Positions 1 through 7,254 of a stretch of 34,920 nt of DNA are shown piece by piece. How positions within the stretch are numbered: position 1 is the stretch's first letter; each line of letters begins with the position of its first letter. The notes beneath the pieces were generated by a model. The model was not told the DNA's origin and ran no database searches. It was given only the letters and a program-made list of their open reading frames with translations. The stretch comes from Pirellulales bacterium (GTDB taxonomy: Bacteria > Planctomycetota > Planctomycetia > Pirellulales > JAICIG01): NCBI GenBank assembly GCA_035533075.1, contig DATLUO010000191.1, positions 1 through 34,920 on the forward strand, in the 5' to 3' direction. The translations under genes and the position numbers were made by a program.

Positions 1-496
1 AGACCTTCAACTCGGCTTCAATTTCGTGACCGAGATGGATGTTGACGGTGTACAACCCCAGTTCCTTCAGCGGCCCTTTGAGCCGCACCTGATCGGAAGT
101 GACGGTGACCTCGCTCCGCTTCAGGGCGCTCACGATGTCGCCGGCGCCGACCGAGCCGTAGAGATGGCCTTCTTCGTTGGCATTGGCTTCGATCGTGATG
201 CTTTGCCGCGCGAGCTGATCGGCCAAGGTGCGCAGACCGACCAATCGCTGGTTCTGGATCTCTTGCAGCCGGGCCTTGTGCTTTTCGATCATCCGTTTGT
301 GATGGTCGGTGGCGATCGCCGCCAGACCTTGCGGCAAAAGATAATTTCGGGCGTAGCCCGGTTTGACCGAGACCACGTCGCCCTGCTTGCCGAGGTGATC
401 GACGGACTGAATCAGCAGCAGCTCGATGCCGCCGTGCGGGCCGCGGGCCAGACGCTTGTTGCGACGGGCGGGTTTGGTCGAAGATTTTGAGGGCAT
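1..496 (-). CDS. rplI: Ribosomal protein bL9 (3' end cut by window edge)
   Basis: This encodes large-subunit ribosomal protein bL9, which binds 23S rRNA near the L1 stalk. The ATG at 496 opens a frame that runs off the left edge. After about 23 residues it shows the L9 N-domain signature: a short beta strand (IELLLIQSV), then LGKQGDVVSVKPGYARNYLLP, which matches the family's GYARN-LLP rRNA-binding loop. The connecting helix and the C-domain follow. Typical L9 starts directly at the beta strand, so the Lys/Arg-rich N-terminal extension (MPSKSSTKPARRNKR...) is unusual, though to my knowledge common in planctomycetes. It is the last visible gene of the rplY-pth-rpsF-ssb-rplI operon. The spacer to ssb is filled with heptamer repeats, and no rpsR is seen there. 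Confidence 0.95.
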   Translation of the reverse strand, partial: MPSKSSTKPARRNKRLARGPHGGIELLLIQSVDHLGKQGDVVSVKPGYARNYLLPQGLAAIATDHHKRMIEKHKARLQEIQNQRLVGLRTLADQLARQSITIEANANEEGHLYGSVGAGDIVSALKRSEVTVTSDQVRLKGPLKELGLYTVNIHLGHEIEAELKV

Positions 497-502
497 ACCG
501 AA

Positions 503-580
503 GGGTTCAGGGTTCAGGGTTCAGGGTTCAGGAAATTGCAAATTGCAAATTGCAAATTGCAAATTGCAAATTTGCAATTG
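503..580. repeat. Two adjacent 7-bp tandem arrays in the ssb-rplI spacer
   Basis: Four perfect copies of GGGTTCA occupy 503-530. Five perfect copies of AAATTGC occupy 533-567 and then degrade into a partly inverted copy to about 580. Both unit lengths are exactly 7 bp although the sequences are unrelated. The arrays lie within the transcribed spacer of a ribosomal-protein operon. Confidence 0.9.
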
Positions 581-594
581 CCGCAAGGCACTGG

Positions 595-615
595 CCACGG
601 ACAACGGACCACGGA
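595..615. repeat. Third short 7-bp array abutting the ssb stop
   Basis: Three consecutive heptamers, CCACGGA, CAACGGA and CCACGGA, end immediately before the ssb stop codon at 616-618. With only three units, one of them imperfect, this would be weak alone. It is notable because it shares the 7-bp period of the neighbouring arrays. Confidence 0.6.
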
Positions 616-1086
616 CTAGAATGGAATATCATCTGCGGGCGGCTGCGTCGGAGCGCCGCTGGGTTCGGCATAGCTTTCCGAGGGCGCTCCGTATTCGGCC
701 TCGTCGAAACCGCCGCGCTGGGCTGGCTTGGCGCCTCCTGCGCCGCTTCCGCCCTTCGTCCCAAGCAGTTGCAATCGCTCCCCGACGACTTTGAGCTTGG
801 AACGCTTGTCGCCCGTGTTCTTATCCTGCCATTGATCCATTTTGAGGTGCCCTTCGATGAGCACGGGCGACCCCTTGCGAAGGTATTCCGCCGCCACCTC
901 CGCGTTTCGCTCCCATAAGGTGACATCCACAAAAACTGGCTCCTCAGCCCAGTCGCCGTTGGGAGTCTTGCGGCGATTGTTGACGGCCAGCCCGATCTCG
1001 GTGACCGCCGTTCCGCTGGGAATGTAGCGCAACTCGGGGTCGCGCGTCAAGTTGCCTACCAGGATGACTCGATTGAAGCTCGCCAT
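616..1086 (-). CDS. ssb: Single-stranded DNA-binding protein
   Basis: This encodes a 156-aa SSB that coats single-stranded DNA in replication, repair and recombination. The OB-fold spans about residues 1-110, with the standard opening [20 protein letters not shown] and the motif [23 protein letters not shown]. It is followed by a Gly/Pro-rich disordered linker and the acidic tip DDIPF, the conserved peptide that recruits SSB partner proteins. Length and architecture are normal. It lies downstream of rpsF, as in many bacteria. A 125-base spacer with GAATTCT repeats separates the two, and heptamer arrays follow before rplI. Confidence 0.97.
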   Translation of the reverse strand: MASFNRVILVGNLTRDPELRYIPSGTAVTEIGLAVNNRRKTPNGDWAEEPVFVDVTLWERNAEVAAEYLRKGSPVLIEGHLKMDQWQDKNTGDKRSKLKVVGERLQLLGTKGGSGAGGAKPAQRGGFDEAEYGAPSESYAEPSGAPTQPPADDIPF

Positions 1087-1154
1087 GGCTGACCTCGCTG
1101 TGTTTGACTCGATGCTGGTTCTGGTGCGGTTACGCCCGTCCCGGCCCGCCGGGA

Positions 1155-1195
1155 CACGAATTCTGCGCGGTCGCCAGAATTCTCACGAATTCTGC
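1155..1195. repeat. GAATTCT-containing direct repeats between rpsF and ssb
   Basis: The 12-mer CACGAATTCTGC occurs at 1155-1166 and again at 1184-1195, with a third GAATTCT at 1177-1183 between them. The core GAATTC is palindromic, so the spacer can form alternative small hairpins. No gene lies in 1087-1211. Function is unknown. Confidence 0.6.
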
Positions 1196-1211
1196 TACCC
1201 GGTAGGCCCCG

Positions 1212-1652
1212 CTAGCTTACGTCGCCGACCTCTTCCATCTCCGGCACTTCTTCCACGACCTCGCTCACGACATCCTTATCCTTCTCTTCCTTCTCCTCGG
1301 CTTTGCGGGCCTTCTCGCCGGACACGGCCGTGGCATGGCTGACCAGCGCGTCGACGATGCGCGGGTCGATGCGGATGACCAAGGAACGCATGATGCTCTC
1401 GCTCAATTGACAATCACGCTCGAGCGTCGTCAACTGTTTGCCGTCCATCCGGAAATACGTCAGCCAATACGTCCCCTTCCGCTGCCCGTTGACCGGATAC
1501 GCCAGGCGGCGCTCTTCCCACAAGCGGCTGACGAGCATCTCGCCCCCCAGTTTCTGGACAAAATCGGCGACCTGCGCCGACACTCCGCCGGGATCGCGGC
1601 TATAGCGGTTCGAATCGAAAAGGAACAATCCTTCGTAAACGTTCAAGGCCAA
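1212..1652 (-). CDS. rpsF: Ribosomal protein bS6
   Basis: This encodes small-subunit protein bS6. The ferredoxin-like fold is clear: ALNVYEGLFLFDS opens the first strand, the middle region carries GGEMLVSRLWEERRLAYPVNGQRKGTYWL, and SIMRSLVIRIDP closes the core. An acidic Glu/Val-rich tail of about 35 residues follows, longer than in compact S6 proteins. I chose the TTG at 1652 because AGGAG lies 7 bases before it and the protein then starts at the normal S6 position. An in-frame ATG at 1679 overlaps the pth stop and would add nine residues. Predicted length is 146 aa from the TTG. The gene starts 19 bases after pth ends, which suggests coupled expression. Confidence 0.93.
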   Translation of the reverse strand: MALNVYEGLFLFDSNRYSRDPGGVSAQVADFVQKLGGEMLVSRLWEERRLAYPVNGQRKGTYWLTYFRMDGKQLTTLERDCQLSESIMRSLVIRIDPRIVDALVSHATAVSGEKARKAEEKEEKDKDVVSEVVEEVPEMEEVGDVS

Positions 1653-1671
1653 GACTTCACTCCTGTCAGCT

Positions 1672-2232
1672 TCATACATTATATTGATTCATGCACGGCC
1701 CGATACCCTCACGGGCCCAGACCACCACGGCGTCGGCCGCCCGGACCACCGCCAGTTCCACCTCTTCCCGTTCGTCTTTGCCGAAGTTCCCCAGCACGTA
1801 GTTGACCGGATCCCATCCTTCGGGCGGCGAACCGATGCCCACCCTCAAGCGAGCCAACTCATCGGTGCCCAAGGCACGAATGATGTCTTCCAGCCCCTTT
1901 TGTCCGCCCGACGACCCCTTGCTTCTTGCCCGCAGCCGGGCCAAAGGCAAGTTGAAGTCGTCGCACACGACGAGCAACTCGCTGTTTTCCAGCTTATAAA
2001 AGTCGCGGGCCAGCACCACGCTGGCGCCGCTGCGGTTCATAAACGTGTGCGGCCACAACAGCAAAGCCCGCTGGCCGCCCAACTCGGCGTCGGCCACTTC
2101 GCCCTGAAAGGCCGATTTGGCCGGTCCGTTGGCAAACCGGCGCGCCAGGTTCCCCAACACTTCGTAGCCAATATTGTGCCGGGTGGCCTGGTACTTTCGG
2201 CCGGGATTGCCCAGCCCCACCACCAATTTCAT
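1672..2232 (-). CDS. pth: Peptidyl-tRNA hydrolase
   Basis: This enzyme cleaves peptidyl-tRNA released from stalled ribosomes, recycling tRNA in the cytoplasm. The 186-aa protein has the Pth opening MKLVVGLGNPGRKYQATRHNIG, which contains the catalytic Asn and His, plus the FMNRSG motif. Two positions differ from the E. coli enzyme. The HDELDLP segment reads CDDFNLP here, so His93 is replaced by Cys. GGHNGLKD reads GGQKGLED, so His113 is replaced by Gln. The core catalytic His (RHN) and the Asp of DD remain. The gene starts 6 bases after rplY ends and its stop overlaps a possible rpsF ATG, so it is embedded in the translation operon. Confidence 0.95.
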   Translation of the reverse strand: MKLVVGLGNPGRKYQATRHNIGYEVLGNLARRFANGPAKSAFQGEVADAELGGQRALLLWPHTFMNRSGASVVLARDFYKLENSELLVVCDDFNLPLARLRARSKGSSGGQKGLEDIIRALGTDELARLRVGIGSPPEGWDPVNYVLGNFGKDEREEVELAVVRAADAVVVWAREGIGPCMNQYNV

Positions 2233-2238
2233 GGGCCG

Positions 2239-2868
2239 TCAGCTTTCTTCCCCCTCCTCTTCGCCCGCCTTGCGTCCGATCAATTCCGGTTCGGCGCCCT
2301 CGCTCGGCAGCGCGGCGGCTTCTTCCTCGGCCTTCGGCAGCACGCACTGCGCGATCACCGTTTCGCCCGGCGTCACCAGCGTCGTGCCGGGCGGCAGCTC
2401 GATGTCGGCCGCGGTGAGCGAGTGGTCAAGGCCCAAGCCATTGATGCGCAGGCTGAGTTTTTCAGGGATCGCCGTCACGAGGCACTCGACGTCCACTTGG
2501 TGAACGAACTGGCTGACAATGCCGCCCTCTTTCACGCCCGGTGCTTCGCCGCGCAGCTCGACCACGACTTCGACCTCGACCTTCTCGTCGGCCGAGACGC
2601 GGGTCAGGTCCATGTGCAGCACTTCCAGACCGAACGTGTCCCATTGCAGGTCGCGGATGAACGCCTTTTCTTTGACGGCGCCGTCCAGGTCGACCACGCG
2701 GGCGCCGTGCCGCACGGCCGATCTCACCTGGTCCACGGGCACCGAGAGGCTGAGGCTCGCTTCGCCGTGCCCGTACAAAATGGCCGGCACCGCCCCCAAC
2801 TGACGCAAGCGGCGCGTGTGCCGCTTGCCTTTGCCACTGCGTACTTCGACTTTCAAAACTTCCGACAT
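2239..2868 (-). CDS. rplY: Ribosomal protein bL25, Ctc (TL5) type
   Basis: This is the 5S rRNA-binding protein bL25 in its long Ctc form of 209 aa. The N-terminal L25 domain (about residues 1-95) shows the RxGKGKRHTRRLRQLGAVPAILYGHG motif. The C-terminal TL5 domain follows with VVVELRGEAPGVKEGGI and DIELPPGTTLV. The end is Glu-rich. AGGAAG lies about 7 bases before the ATG. It is the first intact gene of the operon that runs through pth, rpsF and ssb to rplI. In many bacteria prs precedes rplY; here a decayed gene lies upstream instead. Confidence 0.95.
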   Translation of the reverse strand: MSEVLKVEVRSGKGKRHTRRLRQLGAVPAILYGHGEASLSLSVPVDQVRSAVRHGARVVDLDGAVKEKAFIRDLQWDTFGLEVLHMDLTRVSADEKVEVEVVVELRGEAPGVKEGGIVSQFVHQVDVECLVTAIPEKLSLRINGLGLDHSLTAADIELPPGTTLVTPGETVIAQCVLPKAEEEAAALPSEGAEPELIGRKAGEEEGEES

Positions 2869-3144
2869 TTTAACTTCCTAGTAGTCCGAACGGCCGGCCG
2901 GTGTTCCCTGCCCGACGACCATCGCCCAGATCGATGGGTGGGTCCGCCGGCAAACGAGCGTCTGCGCGAAGCGCGCAACGACTCCCTGCGCCGACCGCCA
3001 CGACGAAGCGACGGCGCGAATTTCGCTATTTTGCCCGAAGCAGGGCAAATTGCAACCCCATTTGCCAAGAATCCGGAGGATCGCCTCAGCCGCCGTCCCA
3101 GTAGGGCGTTTTTCGACGGTAAAGATCAAGCCGCCGCTCGATCT
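2869..3144. other. Intergenic region upstream of rplY
   Basis: This stretch separates rplY from the decayed gene upstream. A minus-strand frame stays open through it, but its composition changes from acidic and Ala/Asp/Thr-rich to arbitrary residues after about 3144. I therefore read it as non-coding. It should hold the promoter and leader of the rplY operon, but I see no convincing -35/-10 pair. Confidence 0.4.
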
Positions 3145-3795
3145 GGCGGGCAAGAGATAAGCGTCGAGCGCCTGGGCCTGCGTGTCCTGCTGGCCCGCGT
3201 AAAGGGCCGATTCCTCGTCTTGGTAGCCGTCCACCGAATGGTTGTTGTCTTGGATGTCGGTCAGACCTTCGCCGTCGGTGGTCTGCGTGTCGAGCAACTC
3301 GGCACCCGCGTCGTCGGTGCCTTGCTGCGTGATGGCCGGCATCACCAGGCCGGCGAAATTGGCATAAGGCGTGTCGTAGTCGCCTTGTCGCGTCGTCTGG
3401 GCATCGGCCACCGCCGTGGCATAATCGGCCGCCGTGCCGCCGATGGCCAGGTTGTAGTCGGCCAGCGCCATGGCCTGCCGATAATCGTGCTGCGCTTGCC
3501 CCACGCCGTCCTCAAAGCCCCTGCTGGCCGGGTCGAGCGACTGCTCGAATGCCGCCTCATCGTCGGTGAGCGTGGTCGAGAGTTGTTCGCTCGCATTGGC
3601 CGCGCCGTCGGCCGCCGTCTTGTCGGCCAGGTCGATCGTGTCGATCTCGGTGACAAAGTCGCTGGCGTTGGTGTCGGCATAGCTCATCTCGGCCGTGCCA
3701 AGCTGGCTGACGTAGAGCTGATAGTTGGCGGCTGCCTCACGGCCCAGGCGGCTTGCGCCCCGGTCAGCCCGGCCTGCGAATTCGCCCGTAACAGT
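3145..3795 (-). pseudogene. Remnant of an acidic Ala/Asp/Tyr-rich repeat protein
   Basis: The minus-strand frame encodes about 200 acidic residues rich in Ala, Asp, Thr, Tyr and Gln (for example GGTAADYATAVADAQTTRQ and YRQAMALADYNLA). This style resembles long low-complexity planctomycete surface proteins. The only internal ATG, at 3687, falls in mid-domain. The coding pattern continues upstream of it (REAAANYQLYVSQLGTAEM), and near 3740 it shifts into another frame (RANSQAGLTGAQAAWAV). The apparent frameshift, the lack of a start and the abrupt loss of pattern at about 3144 indicate a decayed gene. The original function cannot be named. Confidence 0.55.
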
Positions 3796-4120
3796 TTAGC
3801 CTCCTGACCGTGACCGGGCCGCGATGCGCGGTCGGGCCGCGCATCGGCACCGGGGGAGGCGGTGTAAAGAGATTGCGACACGGCGCCAGGGAATCGAACG
3901 CCTCGCTGCCACGGTCAACCGCCGCGCTCGCGACAACACACCAGAGAAACTCGACGCAAACGCGCAGCAGACAACGCCTCGGCAATCGCTTCGCGATGCG
4001 AGGTGTCCCGACAGAATCGGCGCGGCGCCGTTACTCATGCACCACCGGCGGCTGCAAGGGAACAGCACGCCAACGCGGCGACTTCTTTTCAATCGCCACG
4101 CCCAATGCCACACTCAGCCC
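3796..4120. other. Gene-free stretch between two remnants
   Basis: I see no convincing gene here on either strand. It lies between two decayed coding remnants. A T-loop-like sequence near 3890 does not form a tRNA. Confidence 0.4.
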
Positions 4121-4345
4121 TCAAGGGCCGCTGTAAAGTCGCCGTAAAGACTGCTCCGCGGAATGCGTCTTCGGGGCCGCGGCGGCTTCGCCTTCATCCA
4201 ACGCCCGCTGAAGCTTGTCGACCGTGGCCGCGTGGGCCGCATGCCTGCCGTCCAAGGTCCTTCCGCACTGCGGCGGGCATCAGCCCCACACGGCAGTTGG
4301 CAACGGCCAGTTGTGAGCCGGCTATCTGTCGCTGAATGCCGTTGG
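4121..4345 (-). pseudogene. C-terminal remnant of an unidentified protein
   Basis: On the minus strand one frame reads NGIQRQIAGSQLAVANCRVGL then MPAAVRKDLGRQ. A second frame continues HAATVDKLQRALDEGEAAA and ends EQSLRRLYSGP before a stop at 4121-4123. Both pieces look like natural helical protein and join at about 4245 through a frameshift. No start codon or upstream part remains, and its 5' end overlaps the end of the GT4 gene. I interpret it as a decayed gene tail, possibly left by a rearrangement. The family is not recognised. Confidence 0.4.
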
Positions 4346-5548
4346 CTTACGGCTCCGCTTGCGGACATAAATGCCTTCGATCAATTCCTCGTATCCCGAC
4401 ACCATCCGCTCCAACGACCAGCGATCGACGACCGTCCGCCGGCCGGCCTGGCCAAGGCGAGAGGCAAGTCCCGAATGGTTGAGTAACTCCGTCACGCGGG
4501 CGGCCAATGCGGACTCGTCGCCCGGCGCAACCAGGTAGCCGTTTTCGCCGTCGTGGACGGATTCGGGAACGGAGCCGACCCGCGTGGCGACCACCGGCTT
4601 GCCGCACGAAAGCGCTTCGAGAATCGATACCGGGTTGGCCTCCATGTGCGACGTCAGCAGCACCACGTCGACCAGCGACAATAGTTGCGGTATGTCGCTG
4701 CGCGTGCCCAAGAAATGGACGTGGCCGTTCAACCCCAACTCGTCGCGCAAGACTTGCAGCGCGGCCCGACGGGCACCGTCGCCGATGACCAGGAACTGCG
4801 CATCGGGGCGGGACCGACAAACGCGCGCCGCCGAGCGCAGGAACAGCTCGTGGTTCTTTTCAGGACGCAACGCCGCCACGATCGCCGCGACGGGCGCCGA
4901 GGGCGGCAGACCAAGCTCGCTGCGCAACGCCGCATCCGGCGAAAGCGGACGGAAACGTTCGACGTCGACGCCGTTGGGAATGACGCGGACTTTGCTTTCC
5001 GGGCAACCTTCGTGTTCGGCCAGATAGCGCGCGTGCGGCTGCGCCACCGCGATGAAGGCGTCGGTAATCGGGGCCAGACGTCGATTGAGCCATTCCACGT
5101 GGTCGGGCAGCCCCGTCGAGTGCAACGCCGACGCGATCACCCCCACGCCTGCTCGCCAGGCCGCCAGACGTCCCCAAAACATTTTGTCTCCGCCCGTGCC
5201 CACCGTGACCACCGCATCGACCTGCCGCCGGCGCAGCAACCGCGTCAGGCGGCCTAGAACCGCCAGATCGTATTTGTGCCTCAGCAGGCCGGTGAACGTG
5301 GGGATTTCCTCAGCCAACACTTCGCCGAGCGGCCCCAGATACTTCAGGCAGCAAAGTTCCGGCGAGAACCGGTCGCGATCGAGCCTGCGCGCCAGGTTGA
5401 CCAAGAGCGTCTCGGCACCGCCCACCGGCATACAGGTGATGACGAACATGACCCGCAACGGCCGGCCGGCGGGGCGAACGCCGTCATCCGGTCGCTGCGT
5501 CGCAGCGGGCGCGGGCCAGGTCAGCAAGGAAGAATCCGAATCGCTCAT
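4322..5548 (-). CDS. Glycosyltransferase family 4 (GT-B fold)
   Basis: This 408-aa cytoplasmic glycosyltransferase is predicted to transfer a sugar from a nucleotide donor during exopolysaccharide or O-antigen-like assembly. The N-domain begins LRVMFVITCMPVGGAETLLVNLARRL, the Gly-rich loop typical of GT4. The C-domain has VRVIPNGVD, VAAIVAALRPEKNHELFLRSA and then EANPVSILEALSCGKPVVAT, which contains the E-x7-E donor-binding motif. I chose the ATG at 5548 because AAAGGTG lies about 7 bases upstream; a longer frame exists but reads into the upstream spacer. It starts 13 bases after the flippase ends, so it is the last gene of the envelope operon. Donor and acceptor are not deducible. Confidence 0.92.
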   Translation of the reverse strand: MSDSDSSLLTWPAPAATQRPDDGVRPAGRPLRVMFVITCMPVGGAETLLVNLARRLDRDRFSPELCCLKYLGPLGEVLAEEIPTFTGLLRHKYDLAVLGRLTRLLRRRQVDAVVTVGTGGDKMFWGRLAAWRAGVGVIASALHSTGLPDHVEWLNRRLAPITDAFIAVAQPHARYLAEHEGCPESKVRVIPNGVDVERFRPLSPDAALRSELGLPPSAPVAAIVAALRPEKNHELFLRSAARVCRSRPDAQFLVIGDGARRAALQVLRDELGLNGHVHFLGTRSDIPQLLSLVDVVLLTSHMEANPVSILEALSCGKPVVATRVGSVPESVHDGENGYLVAPGDESALAARVTELLNHSGLASRLGQAGRRTVVDRWSLERMVSGYEELIEGIYVRKRSRKPTAFSDR

Positions 5549-5561
5549 GGAAGACACCTTT

Positions 5562-7148
5562 CTAAATCGTAGGCTGGGAGTCACCCACCGCGGTCTCGGC
5601 AAGATCCGGGGGTGCCCACCCCGCACCCACACATCGTCGCCAGGCTGCTTTGGCCGCTGCCGCCAAGGTCTGCTGTTCGTCGAGAGTCAAAAGCCAGTTG
5701 CCACGACAGGCGGCCACGACCAAGCCGGCGAGCACGGCGACGGCCGGATATGGCCCGCCCGCGATCGCCACGGGGGCCGCGGCGACGATCAGCGTGCCGC
5801 AGTGGAACCGCATGCCGCACGACCAGGCCGAGAGATACATCAAGGCCAGCATCACGAAGTTCGCGGCGGTGGTGGCCCAGGCGGTGCCGAAGACCCCGTA
5901 AGTCGGCAGCAGCCAGGCATTGAGCGCCACGGTCACCATCAGCCCCGACAACAACGAGAGACTGGCAAGCCGCGCCCGCTCGGCGCACCAAAGATAGTTC
6001 GTGGCGACGACCGCCAGCGAGCCCCAGGCGCAATAGATCAGCGTCCAGGGGAGCAGGGCGATTCCGGTTGCATATTTGCCGGCCCAGGCCAGGCCGAACA
6101 AGAGCGGCGAAGCGACCAGCAGGCCGACGCTCGCCGCGTACAAGCTCATCGCCAGCAGCTTCAGAATCAGGTTCATTTTTTGCGACACTTCTTCGCGGCG
6201 GCCGGCTTCCCAATCGTGGGCCAGGTGCGGCGTGGCCAGCCCGGCGATCATTTCGGCCACTCCCAGAAACAGCAGCGACACCACGCGGGCGCTGTGGTAT
6301 TGGCCGACCTGCTCCATCGCCGCCGGCTCGCTCAATCCGCTGAAATGGATCAGCATCCAACGGTCCGCCAGTCCGAAGGTGTTGGCCAGCGCGTTGGTGA
6401 TCCAGACCCATGCGGCGAAGGGAAGCACCTGCCGCCAGATCGAGCTGCCCGGTCCGCCGCGCCACGCAAGGTGCTGTTCACCGCGGGCGTCGACGAGCGG
6501 GGCCGCTTCCTCCTGAATCCTGCGCCAAGTCGTGAACAGCCAGGCGAGGCCGACGCAACTCGAGACGGTGGCTGCCGCCGCGAACGACCAGACGACGCAC
6601 CGAGCGCTGGCCTCGAAACCGACCAGCAAAGCGACGCCGATGGCCGCGAACGCCAGGCTATTGCAGAACTGCAATAGCGACACGGCGCGCGTCATCCGCA
6701 ACGAGTTGAACACGGCGACCAGCAGCGTATGAACAATCCAAGTCATCAGCACGACCGCCAGCAAGGCGACGAACGCTCCTTGCCGTCGGTCGTTGAAAAA
6801 GACCTCCGCCAGCCAGTCGCGCCGCCAGGCAACCGCCGCCGCCGCGACGAGCGCGAACAAGCCGGTACCGCCGCCGGTCCGCCGCAAAAACGGCTTGAGC
6901 CGTCCTCGCTGCCGGTAATACTCGGCATACCTGCCGAGCGAGCCTGGCAACCCCAACACGACCAGCGGCGCAGCCAACATCAAAAAGCCGTAGGCCAAAT
7001 CCCATTGGCCGAGCTGGTCGACATCGAGCCAGCGGCAAAACAGGATGCCACGGGCAAAGCCGACCAAGCGTTGCGCCACCGTCAGCGCCAGCAGCATGGC
7101 AACGCCGCTGGCCAACGTGTCAGTTTTGAGTTGCGGCCGAGGAGACAT
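5562..7148 (-). CDS. Wzx/MATE-like polysaccharide flippase
   Basis: This 528-aa integral membrane protein has about 12-14 hydrophobic segments spread over its whole length. It opens with TLASGVAMLLALTVAQRLVGFARGIL, as in oligosaccharide flippases of the MOP superfamily. These proteins move lipid-linked glycans across the inner membrane. A central cytoplasmic loop (about residues 215-235) is charged, and Asn/Trp/Arg-containing helices follow (ITNALANTFGLADRWML). It lies between the deacetylase and the GT4 gene, consistent with export of a surface glycan. The ATG at 7148 follows directly after a heptamer array, and I see no Shine-Dalgarno sequence before it. Translation may depend on the upstream gene or on the repeat leader. 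Confidence 0.85.
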   Translation of the reverse strand: MSPRPQLKTDTLASGVAMLLALTVAQRLVGFARGILFCRWLDVDQLGQWDLAYGFLMLAAPLVVLGLPGSLGRYAEYYRQRGRLKPFLRRTGGGTGLFALVAAAAVAWRRDWLAEVFFNDRRQGAFVALLAVVLMTWIVHTLLVAVFNSLRMTRAVSLLQFCNSLAFAAIGVALLVGFEASARCVVWSFAAAATVSSCVGLAWLFTTWRRIQEEAAPLVDARGEQHLAWRGGPGSSIWRQVLPFAAWVWITNALANTFGLADRWMLIHFSGLSEPAAMEQVGQYHSARVVSLLFLGVAEMIAGLATPHLAHDWEAGRREEVSQKMNLILKLLAMSLYAASVGLLVASPLLFGLAWAGKYATGIALLPWTLIYCAWGSLAVVATNYLWCAERARLASLSLLSGLMVTVALNAWLLPTYGVFGTAWATTAANFVMLALMYLSAWSCGMRFHCGTLIVAAAPVAIAGGPYPAVAVLAGLVVAACRGNWLLTLDEQQTLAAAAKAAWRRCVGAGWAPPDLAETAVGDSQPTI

Positions 7149-7156
7149 GGGGTGGT

Positions 7157-7254
7157 GGTCAGTGGTCAGTGGTCAGTGGTTAGTGGTTAGTGCTTAGTGG
7201 TTAGTGATTAGTGGTTAGTGGTTAGTGGTCAGTGGTTAGTGGTTAGTGGTTAGT
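7157..7254. repeat. 14-unit 7-bp tandem repeat, GGTTAGT type
   Basis: Fourteen uninterrupted heptamers are present: three GGTCAGT, then mostly GGTTAGT with single-base variants (GCTTAGT, GATTAGT, one more GGTCAGT). A degenerate unit follows to about 7261. The array fills the spacer between the deacetylase and the flippase. It supplies the deacetylase stop codon at 7243-7245. Because 7 is not a multiple of 3, the minus strand places a TAA in every reading frame across the array. Confidence 0.95.

Noticed and set aside
1684-3807. Very long open frame on the plus strand opposite pth and rplY
   Set aside because: Its translation is low-complexity and resembles no family, whereas the minus strand gives textbook Pth and L25. 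It is the high-GC mirror of real genes.
3880-3915. T-loop-like sequence (GTTCGATTC on the minus strand), considered as a tRNA
   Set aside because: The flanking bases do not form a T stem, and no anticodon or acceptor arms can be drawn.
5052-6677. Plus-strand frame opposite the GT4 and flippase genes
   Set aside because: The minus strand shows GT4 motifs and regular membrane helices; the plus frame is Arg/Gln/Gly noise typical of high GC.
7157-7254. CRISPR array
   Set aside because: The units are 7 bp in direct tandem with no spacers and no cas genes nearby.
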